This document shows positions 1 through 7,926 of a stretch of DNA of 64,000 nt, one piece after another; the first letter of the stretch is position 1, and every line of letters begins with the position of its first letter. The DNA is taken from NCBI GenBank assembly GCA_034435955.1, contig DAOTWA010000053.1:30903-94902 (forward strand), in the 5' to 3' direction. This DNA comes from DAOTWA01 sp034435955 (GTDB lineage Bacteria; Chloroflexota; Anaerolineae; Anaerolineales; Anaerolineaceae). The notes beneath the pieces were generated by a model. It saw nothing but the letters and a program-made list of their open reading frames with translations. It made no database searches and had not been told where the DNA came from. Both the position numbers and the translations under genes were made by a program.

Positions 1-1
1 T

Positions 2-79
2 CTTTACCGTATGTTTGATGGAGTTGCGGCTTTCCCAATCATCCAAGATCTTCAGCCAATGAACCAGCCAGGTGTTTAG
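2..79 (+). CDS. possible 3' end of a gene cut by the window edge
   Basis: An open frame runs in from the left edge and ends at TAG (77-79), giving about 25 residues that end in QPMNQPGV. No motif can be recognised and the piece may be non-coding. The stretch from 80 to 267 shows no gene; it separates this end from the convergent membrane-protein gene. Confidence 0.2.
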   Translation, partial: LYRMFDGVAAFPIIQDLQPMNQPGV

Positions 80-267
80 AGGCCGCTGAAGATCAGCAGG
101 ATTGTACTACTAATCACGAGACAGGCAAATCGCTCAGGCAGGGCATGGCTAGCCAGCCCAATAACCACACGCTGGTCTATTTTACAGGCACATGATCTGA
201 ACGGCATCCTGGATAATGCCTGGATCTCAAATCCGTTAATGGCTTTGTTACCCCATAAGCAGGGCGT

Positions 268-1308
268 TCAGTGGATAGGGCCTTCCTGCCCAATCGTCTC
301 GAGCTGAGGCTCCTTGCCCTTCTGCACCTGGCTCCAGCGCAATCCTTCTCGGGCGAAGAAATAAGCTCCCAGGGCGGTGATCGGCAGCCAGAGAGCGGCG
401 TGCAGCACGACGGTGTATCCAGCAGCGACAGATGGATTGACGCGATAGGCTTTTAAGACGGCGATCAATGTGGCGTCAAAAGCCCCGATATAACCTGGGG
501 CGGATGGCAATGTGGTGGCCAGATTGCCAATGCCGTTCATCAGCATGAGGGCGAAGAAGCTGACCGTGAAGGGGAAAGCATGCATCACGAACCAGTATTT
601 CACCGTTTCTAGCAGCCAGATGACCACCGAGGTCAGGAAGACCATGAGTGCATCTTTGGGGGAGCGCAGCGATTCCAGGCCGCTCAGAAAGCGTTTGGCG
701 AGATCAGAGGTTTTCTTGCGAAAACGCGCCGGGATCAGGTGATCCACGATCCAATCGATCGCCCGTTCGCTGCGGGCGGGGAACATGGCGGCCAACAGAA
801 AAACGGCCAGCGCGCCAAAAAAAACAAAGGTACCCACCAGGGTCAGCGTTTGGATATCGATGCCCATCAAACCCGCGTCGGAGGTCAACTTGCCCAATTC
901 TGGTAGATTGAGAAATACGAAGGCCAGCATCACCACGCCATCAAAGATGCGTTCAACCACAACCGTTGCCAGCGACGCCGAAATCGGTACACCCTCATGG
1001 CGTTTAAGCACCACTGCGCGCAGAACCTCCCCTGCCCGTGCAGGGTAGATATTATTGCCCATGTATCCGATGCACACGATGGGGAACATTTTCAGGGTAG
1101 GGATCTTCTTGAGTGGGCGCAGCAGGTAATGCCAGCGCCAGGCGCGCGCCCATACGGCGACGAAATATACGGCAATTCCCGGCAGAAGCCAGAGGTAATC
1201 GGCGGTCTTCAAAGCCTGCCACATCTCGTTGACGCGGACGCCGGGTAGTGCGAAGTATAAAAAAATGGCACTGATTAAAACCCCAACCCAAAACTGCCAG
1301 CGTTTCAT
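268..1308 (-). CDS. YbhN/AglD-type (LPG synthase TM region) flippase-like membrane protein
   Basis: This 346-residue integral membrane protein resembles the 'lysylphosphatidylglycerol synthase transmembrane region' family (YbhN/AglD/MprF N-terminal type), whose members act as lipid flippases or have unknown roles. Visible family features are the early TM helix after MKRWQFW, the segment RAWRWHYLLRP, the motif YMGNNIYPARAGEVLRA near residue 80-95, VVVERIFDG near 118, and the late PSAPGYIGAFDA segment near 270. I place the start at the ATG ending at 1308 because it begins directly with the first TM helix; a longer frame to 1383 adds a charged 25-residue stretch that overlaps the divergent promoter. 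No aminoacyl-transferase domain follows, so lipid aminoacylation is not implied. Confidence 0.75.
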   Translation of the reverse strand: MKRWQFWVGVLISAIFLYFALPGVRVNEMWQALKTADYLWLLPGIAVYFVAVWARAWRWHYLLRPLKKIPTLKMFPIVCIGYMGNNIYPARAGEVLRAVVLKRHEGVPISASLATVVVERIFDGVVMLAFVFLNLPELGKLTSDAGLMGIDIQTLTLVGTFVFFGALAVFLLAAMFPARSERAIDWIVDHLIPARFRKKTSDLAKRFLSGLESLRSPKDALMVFLTSVVIWLLETVKYWFVMHAFPFTVSFFALMLMNGIGNLATTLPSAPGYIGAFDATLIAVLKAYRVNPSVAAGYTVVLHAALWLPITALGAYFFAREGLRWSQVQKGKEPQLETIGQEGPIH

Positions 1309-1382
1309 GACAGGAATTCTACCATACGCCGTTCCTTTCGGTTTCTCCCGCCCGAAAGCGGGACAATGCCAAAATTCCCGCA

Positions 1383-1391
1383 TGGTATACT
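1383..1391 (+). promoter_or_regulatory. extended -10 promoter for the ABC-F gene
   Basis: TGGTATACT is an extended -10 (TG-N-TATACT) that lies 30 bases before the ATG at 1421. No good -35 is visible, as is common with an extended -10. Confidence 0.4.
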
Positions 1392-1420
1392 AGCTTTGCG
1401 ACATCTGAAAGGCACTGCCC

Positions 1421-3322
1421 ATGCCATTGGTCACCGCCACGAATCTGGCCAAATCGTACGGTCAGAATGACATATTTCAGGGCATCTCCCTCAGCATTCC
1501 CCATCGGGCGCGCATCGCCCTGGTAGGGCCGAACGGCGTTGGCAAGACGACTCTGTTGCGCATACTGGTGGGCGAGGAACAGCCATCCGAGGGCGTGGTG
1601 AAGCGGGCCCGCCGGTTACGCATCGGCTACCTTCCGCAAGAAACGACCTTCATCTCTGAGCGCAGCCTTTGGGAGGAATGTCTGCAGGCATACGCACCGT
1701 TGGTGCGCCAGCAGGAAGCAATGGCTCGCCTGGAAGGGCTCATGGCAGATTCGGCCCAGGCCAGCGCGGCGCTGGAAGAATATGGCCGTATCCAGCAAGC
1801 CTTTGAACAGGCGGGTGGTTATACTTATGAAACGCGCATCCGACGGACTCTGAGCGGGCTGGGATTCGAAGCTGAGGATTACGGCCGGCCGCTCAACCAG
1901 CTTTCCGGCGGGCAGCGCACCCTCGCGCTGCTGGCCCGCTTGCTGCTGGAGAACCCCGACCTGCTGCTGCTGGACGAACCCACCAACCACCTTGACATCG
2001 ACGGGGTGGAATGGCTGGAAACCTACCTGCGCGACTGGCAGGGGGCAGTGGTATTGGTGTCCCACGATCGCTACTTCATGGATCAGACGGTGGATACCAT
2101 TTGGGAGATGACCCCCTCTCTGGAAATATACCATGGCAACTACAGCGCTTATCTGGCGCAGCGCTCCGAGCGTTACCAGCGCCGGTTGAAGGAATATCAA
2201 GCACAGCAGGAATTGATCGAAAAAGAAGAAGATTTCATCCGACGCAATCTCGCCGGGCAGAATACGCGCCAGGCCCAGGGAAGGCTTAAGCGCCTGCAGC
2301 GCCTGTTGGAAGAAGCCCGTGTAACTCCGCCGAGAGAACAACGCTATGTGCGTCTGCGCCTGGAACCGAGTCAACGCTCAGGTGATGTGGTGCTGCGCAC
2401 ACTCGGCCTGAAGGTGGGCTATGCCGGCGAAGGTTCGGCGCTTTTTTCTGTGCCGGACCTGACCCTGACGCGCGGTGAATGTGCTGCCATCATCGGGCCA
2501 AACGGCGCAGGGAAAACTACTTTTTTGAAGACCCTGCTGGGGCAGGTACCTCCCCTTGAGGGGGAGCTGGCGCTCGGAGCCAGCCTGAAAATTGGATACT
2601 TCGCCCAGGCGCACGAAGACCTGGACCCTGAGCTGGAACTGATGGAGGAGATCGAACGGGTGGCGCCAGCGATGCGTCCGGCCGAAATCCGCTCCTATCT
2701 GGCCCAATATCTGTTTACCGGCGAGGATGTCTTCAAGCCGGTGAAGGCTCTCTCCGGCGGCGAGCGGGGTCGGCTGGCTCTGGCCAAACTGGCGCTCGCC
2801 GGCGCCAACTTGCTGCTGCTGGACGAACCCACCAACCACTTGGACCTTCCCGCTCAGGAGGTGCTGCAATCCGTATTGGCCGATTACGATGGCACCATCC
2901 TGCTGGTATCGCACGACCGGTATCTGATCGATGCATTGGCAACCCAGATCTGGGCGGTTGACCCACTGGCAGGAGTATTGCGCGTCTTCGAAGGGAGCTA
3001 CAGCGAATATCATGCTGCACTGGTTGACGAGGCCGCATCCCGCGTTGCCGAACGCGAAGCGCGGGGTCATCTGCGCTCCGCCAGGAGCGCACACAGCCGG
3101 GCAGCGACAGTCTCGCCGGGGCAGGACCGCAAGCGGCGCTTGCAGATTGAACAGCTCGAAGGCCGCATCGCTGAGATGGAAGCGCTGCTCTCGCTCTTAT
3201 CCAGCCAATTGGAAAATCCGCCGGCTGACCCTGTCCGCGTGCAGCACCTGGGACGGGAGTACGTACGGGTTCAATCCGAGCTGGAAGGCTTGCTGGGCGA
3301 ATGGGAAAGGCTGGCCGGTTGA
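1421..3322 (+). CDS. ABC-F family ATPase (Uup/YdiF/EttA-like)
   Basis: The 633-residue protein holds two ABC ATPase domains and no membrane segments, the layout of ABC-F proteins that act on the ribosome (translation factors or antibiotic protection). The first Walker A is GPNGVGKT at residues 36-43 and the second GPNGAGKT is near 359. Both domains end in LLLLDEPTNHLD, and signature motifs LSGGQRT and LSGGERG are present. The inter-domain linker around residues 245-310 is rich in charged residues, and a C-terminal coiled-coil-like region (about 560-633) resembles the Uup/YdiF type. The last 52 bases overlap the convergent MFS gene. Which ABC-F subgroup it belongs to cannot be told by eye. Confidence 0.9.
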   Translation: MPLVTATNLAKSYGQNDIFQGISLSIPHRARIALVGPNGVGKTTLLRILVGEEQPSEGVVKRARRLRIGYLPQETTFISERSLWEECLQAYAPLVRQQEAMARLEGLMADSAQASAALEEYGRIQQAFEQAGGYTYETRIRRTLSGLGFEAEDYGRPLNQLSGGQRTLALLARLLLENPDLLLLDEPTNHLDIDGVEWLETYLRDWQGAVVLVSHDRYFMDQTVDTIWEMTPSLEIYHGNYSAYLAQRSERYQRRLKEYQAQQELIEKEEDFIRRNLAGQNTRQAQGRLKRLQRLLEEARVTPPREQRYVRLRLEPSQRSGDVVLRTLGLKVGYAGEGSALFSVPDLTLTRGECAAIIGPNGAGKTTFLKTLLGQVPPLEGELALGASLKIGYFAQAHEDLDPELELMEEIERVAPAMRPAEIRSYLAQYLFTGEDVFKPVKALSGGERGRLALAKLALAGANLLLLDEPTNHLDLPAQEVLQSVLADYDGTILLVSHDRYLIDALATQIWAVDPLAGVLRVFEGSYSEYHAALVDEAASRVAEREARGHLRSARSAHSRAATVSPGQDRKRRLQIEQLEGRIAEMEALLSLLSSQLENPPADPVRVQHLGREYVRVQSELEGLLGEWERLAG

Positions 3323-4587
3323 GAGGACCGGCTAGCGGGCGCTGCGCCGGCCAAAACTGGTTCGTCGCCAGAGTAGCTGCGCATCTGAGGGTAAATTAAG
3401 GCGATTGCACCTACCGCGATCAGGCAACCCACACCCCCGATCACGATGGCCGGACCGGTGGTAAAAAGCTCGGCAGCCAGGCCGGATTCCACCTCCCCTA
3501 ACTGAGGGCCGCCCATAAAGAAGATCTGATTGATGCTGGTCATGCGCCCGCGGATGTAATCGGGCGTCTGTAACTGGCGGATGGTGTTGCGGATAATGGT
3601 GCTGACCGAGTCGCCTGCGCCGGCCAGGATCAGCGCAAGCATGGTCAATGCGTAAACGCGCGACAGCCCGAATCCGATCGTCGCCAGCCCAAAGACCGTC
3701 ACGGCGATCAGTAAAATTCGACCCTGGTGGTGGATGCGATCGCGCTGTGAGATGACCAGAGCAGCCGCTATCGCACCGATCGATTGGGCGGCAGACAACC
3801 AGCCGTAGGCTACCGCATCTACATGCAGGATGTCGCGCGTCACGTATGGCAGGAGTGTGTTTGCCGAGGAGAAAAAGGTGGCGAAGAAGTCCAGGATCAT
3901 GGTGGCAAGGATGATCGGCGAGCTGAGGATAAACTGGATGCCTTCGCCGATGGCCTTGAAATCGATGCCGGAGGTTCGTACTGGAGCCGCGCGTAACTGC
4001 TGCGGTACCGGACCGATCAGCACCAGCGCGAAGAGAACGGCCAGGAAGGAGGCCGCGTTGATCCAGTATGCGAAGGCCTGACCGAGGTAGGCGATTACCA
4101 GGCCGCTCAAAGCAGGACCGACGACCGCTCCCACGTTGGAGGCAATGGAGTTCATACTGAAGGCGCTGGGCAAATCTTTGACCGGCACAAGGTTGGGCAC
4201 CAGGGCCTGGCGCGCTGGGGTGTCATAAGAGACAGCCACTGCCTGAATGGCGGTCAGAAGGTAAATGTGCCAGAGCTGGATCACGCCGCGCTCGGTGAGG
4301 AAGGCCAGGGCGACGGCTACCAGCGTCATGGTGGACTGGGTGAAGAAGAGGATGCGCCGGCGGTCGTGAGTATCGGCCGCCAGGCCGCCCAGAAGTGAGA
4401 AAAACAGGATCGGCACGAGGCGCGCAGCGCCGATGCCGCTGACCGCGATCGGGTTGGAGCTTAGGGTGCGGATATGCCAGAACAGTGCCCACAGTTGCAT
4501 TTGTGAGCCGGCGAAAGAGATCATCTGTCCAGCCCACAGCAAGGTGAAGCGGCGGTGCCGCAGCGAAGGAGGGTAATGGATTGACAT
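3271..4587 (-). CDS. MFS transporter (MFS_3/EntS-like exporter)
   Basis: A 438-residue protein with about twelve hydrophobic segments. It starts RHRRFTLLWAGQMISFAGSQ, typical of the MFS_3 group that includes the enterobactin exporter EntS and macrolide-efflux-like proteins. The loop motif GGLAADTHDRRRIL after TM2 is the MFS motif A, and a second cytoplasmic loop RDRIHHQGRIL follows TM6-7. Substrate is unknown. The C-terminal tail is Ala/Pro/Ser-rich and is encoded antisense to the last 52 bases of the ABC-F gene, so that tail is probably tolerated sequence rather than a folded domain. No clear Shine-Dalgarno precedes the ATG at 4587. Confidence 0.85.
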   Translation of the reverse strand: MSIHYPPSLRHRRFTLLWAGQMISFAGSQMQLWALFWHIRTLSSNPIAVSGIGAARLVPILFFSLLGGLAADTHDRRRILFFTQSTMTLVAVALAFLTERGVIQLWHIYLLTAIQAVAVSYDTPARQALVPNLVPVKDLPSAFSMNSIASNVGAVVGPALSGLVIAYLGQAFAYWINAASFLAVLFALVLIGPVPQQLRAAPVRTSGIDFKAIGEGIQFILSSPIILATMILDFFATFFSSANTLLPYVTRDILHVDAVAYGWLSAAQSIGAIAAALVISQRDRIHHQGRILLIAVTVFGLATIGFGLSRVYALTMLALILAGAGDSVSTIIRNTIRQLQTPDYIRGRMTSINQIFFMGGPQLGEVESGLAAELFTTGPAIVIGGVGCLIAVGAIALIYPQMRSYSGDEPVLAGAAPASRSSQPASLSHSPSKPSSSD

Positions 4588-4657
4588 GAGGAGGATCGGC
4601 CGCTTGAAAGGGTTTTGGCTTATACCGTAATTAGATGAATATTTGCCTCAAAAGTTA

Positions 4658-5479
4658 TTATGTGCCCCAATCTCGTAAGTAAAGAAAATCGTAACCAACC
4701 GTACGATTGGACACTTTAGCAATAGGCGGGAGCATGCGCTTGAACTGGTTGCGGCGGATACGCTCGACGACCGTGTTCACGAAAGAGCTGGCAAAACCGG
4801 CGTCCACGCAATCATCAGGGCTGTAGCGCTGATCCACCAGGAGATAAAGCAACCGGTCCACTTCGGCATAGGTAAAGCCAAGCTCGCCTTCGTCAGTCTG
4901 TCCCTTCCACAAGTCGGCGGTGGGCGCTTTCGCAACGATGACTTCAGGTACGCCCATCGCCCGGGCGAGCTGGCGTACCTGGGTCTTATACAGATCCCCC
5001 AGGGGATTGATCCCGCAGGCGGCGTCGCCGTACAGAGTGGTGTATCCCAGCAGGATTTCAGTCTTATTGCCCGTACCGACGACGATGCCTTTGAAGGCGG
5101 CCGATTGATCGTAAAGGAGGATCATGCGTTCGCGAGCCATGACATTTCCGCGCCGGACGGCATCCATATCAGGGAAGCGGGCGAAGAGCGGGTCCACCAT
5201 ATCGGTGATGGGAATGGTGATAGAGCGCACTCCGGTCAGGTCAATCACCTGCTGAGCATGCTCTAGCGAGTCGGGCGATGAGGTTTTGTAGGGCATGCGC
5301 ACCGCCAGGACGTTCTGTGGACCGAGGGCCTCGGCAGCCAGGAAGCAGGTAAGCGACGAATCCACCCCGCCGGAGACGCCCACCACGGCGTGCTCCAAAC
5401 CAGCGCGGGTGATCTCGCTGCGGATGAAGTCTGTCAGGATCTGGCGGGCAAGATCGGTGTTGATCGTTAAATCGCTCAT
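4658..5479 (-). CDS. nadE: NAD+ synthase (ATP-pyrophosphatase subunit)
   Basis: The 273-residue protein matches the synthetase domain of NAD synthase, which turns nicotinic acid adenine dinucleotide, ATP and an ammonia donor into NAD+. The PP-loop SGGVDS lies at residues 36-41, with further family blocks GTGNKTEILLGYTTLYGD and KAPTADLWKGQTDEGELG. There is no glutaminase domain in this chain; instead a separate nitrilase-type gene ends 27 bases upstream and is transcribed first, so the pair probably forms a two-subunit glutamine-dependent enzyme. An ammonia-dependent role alone remains possible. Confidence 0.92.
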   Translation of the reverse strand: MSDLTINTDLARQILTDFIRSEITRAGLEHAVVGVSGGVDSSLTCFLAAEALGPQNVLAVRMPYKTSSPDSLEHAQQVIDLTGVRSITIPITDMVDPLFARFPDMDAVRRGNVMARERMILLYDQSAAFKGIVVGTGNKTEILLGYTTLYGDAACGINPLGDLYKTQVRQLARAMGVPEVIVAKAPTADLWKGQTDEGELGFTYAEVDRLLYLLVDQRYSPDDCVDAGFASSFVNTVVERIRRNQFKRMLPPIAKVSNRTVGYDFLYLRDWGT

Positions 5480-5506
5480 AGGCGGATCCCAAAAAAGAAG
5501 CGTTCT

Positions 5507-6379
5507 TTATCGGCCTGATCTTCTATCCGCTCCGCTGTTCAGGATGCGGGTCATTTCACGCAACACCAGGGCGGTGCGCTCGTCGCGAAGCAGAGGCAGG
5601 CGGGCGCGGGTGCGGTGGAGCTGGTTCAGGTCGAGCTCGGCTTGCACCAGCGTTTCCTTGAATGCCGGGCCGCTGACCACCAGGTCCCCATTGGGGTCGA
5701 AGACGGTGGCTCCGCCGCCAAAGTGCAGCCCATCCTCGAAACCTACCCGGTTGGTGTGGGCAACGAAAGCGGTGAACAGACTGGCGTAGGCGCGGTTGAT
5801 CTGTTCCACCCATTGTGAAGATTCGAGCTGAGGGGCGGCCGTGAGACCGCGGCTTGGCGAGGCCGAGGCAAACAGGAAAAGGTCGGCGCCGTCCAGCCAG
5901 AGAAGATACGGCGGTGACGCGTGCCAGAAATCCTCACAGATCAACATGCCCGCGCGACCGAAGCGCGTGTCGAAGGCGCTGACCGTATCACCCCAGGCGA
6001 AGAAACGCCCCTCGTCGAACAGTCCATAAGTCGGCAAATAGACCTTGTGGTGGACGTGCAGCACCTCCCCTTGTGAGAGGTAGGCCGCAGAGATGTAAAA
6101 ACGGTGGCGTCGATCCTCATCCACGAAGCCGACCATCAGATCCAAATCGCGGCTGGCTTCCAGCAGGGGTTTGAAGATCGGATCGTCGGGCTCAGGATGA
6201 TAGGCGATGGTTGGAGCCAGGTCCTGCAGCACATAGCCGGTCAGGGACAGCTCAGGGAAAATCAACAGGTCGGCGCCACGACCGCGCGCCTCGCGAATCC
6301 ACTCCAGGTGTTTTTGGAGGTTGGCCTGCACATCTCCAAGGTGGGTATTAATCTGAGCAAGGGCAATATTCAATTTCAT
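5507..6379 (-). CDS. carbon-nitrogen hydrolase, probable glutaminase partner of NadE
   Basis: A 290-residue nitrilase-superfamily protein with the full catalytic triad: Glu43 in FPELSLTGY, Lys112 in HHKVYLPTYG and Cys148 in LICEDFWH. The sequence GDVQANLQKHLEWIREARGRGADL and the triad context are those of the N-terminal glutaminase domain of glutamine-dependent NAD synthetases rather than of aliphatic nitrilases. Its stop lies 27 bases before nadE on the same strand, so the two are very likely co-transcribed and supply ammonia from glutamine to NAD synthesis. The split is unusual because in most organisms this domain is fused to NadE. Confidence 0.85.
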   Translation of the reverse strand: MKLNIALAQINTHLGDVQANLQKHLEWIREARGRGADLLIFPELSLTGYVLQDLAPTIAYHPEPDDPIFKPLLEASRDLDLMVGFVDEDRRHRFYISAAYLSQGEVLHVHHKVYLPTYGLFDEGRFFAWGDTVSAFDTRFGRAGMLICEDFWHASPPYLLWLDGADLFLFASASPSRGLTAAPQLESSQWVEQINRAYASLFTAFVAHTNRVGFEDGLHFGGGATVFDPNGDLVVSGPAFKETLVQAELDLNQLHRTRARLPLLRDERTALVLREMTRILNSGADRRSGR

Positions 6380-6444
6380 GGCTCAACCAAACCACACCTC
6401 GTAATATGGGTCATTGCGTTTCTGTATCGCATTTCGCGATCAGT

Positions 6445-7176
6445 TCAACCGGTAGCCGAGGTCATCTCCAAAGGCCGGCGCAGCGTTGTATACAGGCAGG
6501 CAAGCATGGACAGCCCGAGGGAGATCAGAGCTGCCCAGGCATCCAGATGGTACCCACGCCAGGCGGGCATCGGATCGGCGCGGAATAAGGCTGCTGCCAG
6601 CAGCAGCAAGGAAAGCCCCAGCCAGCCAAAGCTGGCCGCCTGTCCTGGATGGTGCAGCCTCGATCTGAGCAGGTCCAGGAAGACGAAAAGCAACGTAGTG
6701 ATGGCGGCTTCAATTACCTGAAGGGCCCAGCGCGAGGCCATCACCCCATATTCGTCGCGGGCGGGGAGTGCCCAGGCGGTGCTCTCCAGGGGCGCTCCGT
6801 AGGCGCAGCCCGCCTGCCAGCATCCCAACCAGGCGGCCACCACCAGAGGAGGGACGAGCGGCATCAAACCGTCGGCCAGGACGCCAATGGGGACATTAAC
6901 GGCCAGCGACCCCACTGCCAGGCCGGTCAGCCCACCGAGCAGGGCGCCCGGCCAGGCCAATCCGCCGTGCCAGAATGCCAGCATCTCGGGTAGATGGACC
7001 TGGTAATACTCCCAGTTGACCAGTACATAGGCGAGCCTGGCGCCGATCAGCGCAAGAACCATGGTCACGAGGCCTGCATCCAAGATTGCGCGCGCTTGCT
7101 TCAGCGGGGCGCGCCACACTGCCCACGTCAGTCCAAGCGTCCCGCCCAGCCCGATCATTAGTGCATACACATTCAT
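6445..7176 (-). CDS. Lgt-like integral membrane protein lacking catalytic residues
   Basis: A 243-residue membrane protein with the layout of prolipoprotein diacylglyceryl transferase (Lgt): GARLAYVLVNWEYY after TM2, then FWHGGLAWPGALLGG, then AWLGCWQAGCAYG. In true Lgt the second motif is GG-x-S-F-HGG with an essential His (E. coli His103) and the third holds an essential Arg (Arg143, in GRIGNF). Here the His position is Pro and the Arg position is Trp or Leu. It is therefore a divergent paralogue, perhaps not a lipoprotein transferase. The start at 7176 (MNVYALM) puts the first TM helix at the N terminus; a 12-residue longer form from 7212 is possible. Confidence 0.6.
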   Translation of the reverse strand: MNVYALMIGLGGTLGLTWAVWRAPLKQARAILDAGLVTMVLALIGARLAYVLVNWEYYQVHLPEMLAFWHGGLAWPGALLGGLTGLAVGSLAVNVPIGVLADGLMPLVPPLVVAAWLGCWQAGCAYGAPLESTAWALPARDEYGVMASRWALQVIEAAITTLLFVFLDLLRSRLHHPGQAASFGWLGLSLLLLAAALFRADPMPAWRGYHLDAWAALISLGLSMLACLYTTLRRPLEMTSATG

Positions 7177-7287
7177 GCCGACCCGACCATTGTGGTGGTG
7201 CTTCTCAAGCAATCATACCATGAAACGAAATCGGGATTCCGCTCTGTGCTGTGAGCGAAGTCATGCGAAATCCAATCCCAAGCACGG

Positions 7288-7293
7288 TATAAT
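7288..7293 (+). promoter_or_regulatory. -10 box before the DUF3795-type gene
   Basis: A perfect TATAAT, with CGG before it, lies 113 bases upstream of the ATG at 7406. No convincing -35 is seen. Confidence 0.35.
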
Positions 7294-7405
7294 CGAATTA
7301 GAAGAAAAATCCGGTATTTTATTGAAATTCCATTGCGGCCAAGACTTCTTGCTCATTTTCATAGCCGTCGGGGTACGTCTCACGGGATGGCAGAGGAGGG
7401 ACAGG

Positions 7406-7858
7406 ATGGATCTGACCGAAGTGGCTTGCTGTGGTTTGTACTGTGGGTTGTGCGCCAGCCGCAGACGCATTCCCGAACAGGCAAACGCATTGCGTCAGAG
7501 TCTGCATTTGGAAGGGTATGATCTGGGATATTTCGATATCCCTGAGCTGGAAAATGTATTTTCGCAATTCTGGCAGGGCCTCAACCGGCTGGCTGAGACG
7601 CCCTGCCCCGGTTGCCGGGCAGGCGGCGGCAATCCGGGCTGCGAGATACGCCAGTGTGTTCAGGATCGCGGCGTGACCGCCTGCCCATTGTGCTCTGAAT
7701 TTCCCTGTGAGCGTTTAGAGCTCCTTCAGCACTACCCGACTTTCCTGGCGGACGTCCGGCGGATGAAAGCCATCGGCATTGAAATGTGGATCGCGGAGCA
7801 GGAGCAGCGCGCGGAACGGGGTTTTTCTTACGCCGATGTACGCCATCCGACTGGCTAA
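7406..7858 (+). CDS. DUF3795-type zinc-binding-like protein
   Basis: The 150-residue protein is rich in cysteine pairs: VACCGLYCGLC at the N terminus, CPGCRAGGGNPGCEIRQC in the middle and CPLCSEFPCERL further on. This spacing is typical of the DUF3795 family, whose role is unknown but which likely binds metal. The start at 7406 is chosen because GAGGAGG lies eight to ten bases before it; a longer reading to 7061 has no such site and overlaps the Lgt-like gene. Helical, charged C-terminal part with no membrane segment. The following regulator gene starts 69 bases later on the same strand. Confidence 0.75.
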   Translation: MDLTEVACCGLYCGLCASRRRIPEQANALRQSLHLEGYDLGYFDIPELENVFSQFWQGLNRLAETPCPGCRAGGGNPGCEIRQCVQDRGVTACPLCSEFPCERLELLQHYPTFLADVRRMKAIGIEMWIAEQEQRAERGFSYADVRHPTG

Positions 7859-7926
7859 ACAGCAGCCAAAACGGGCGAGCGGCGTGTGCTCTTCAATCAT
7901 TTCATCGGTGGGTGGCAGGAGATGAA

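Noticed and set aside
1616..2374. Antisense open frames across the ABC-F gene and other long genes
   Set aside because: They mirror GC-rich codons of real genes, carry no motifs or ribosome sites and are common shadows.
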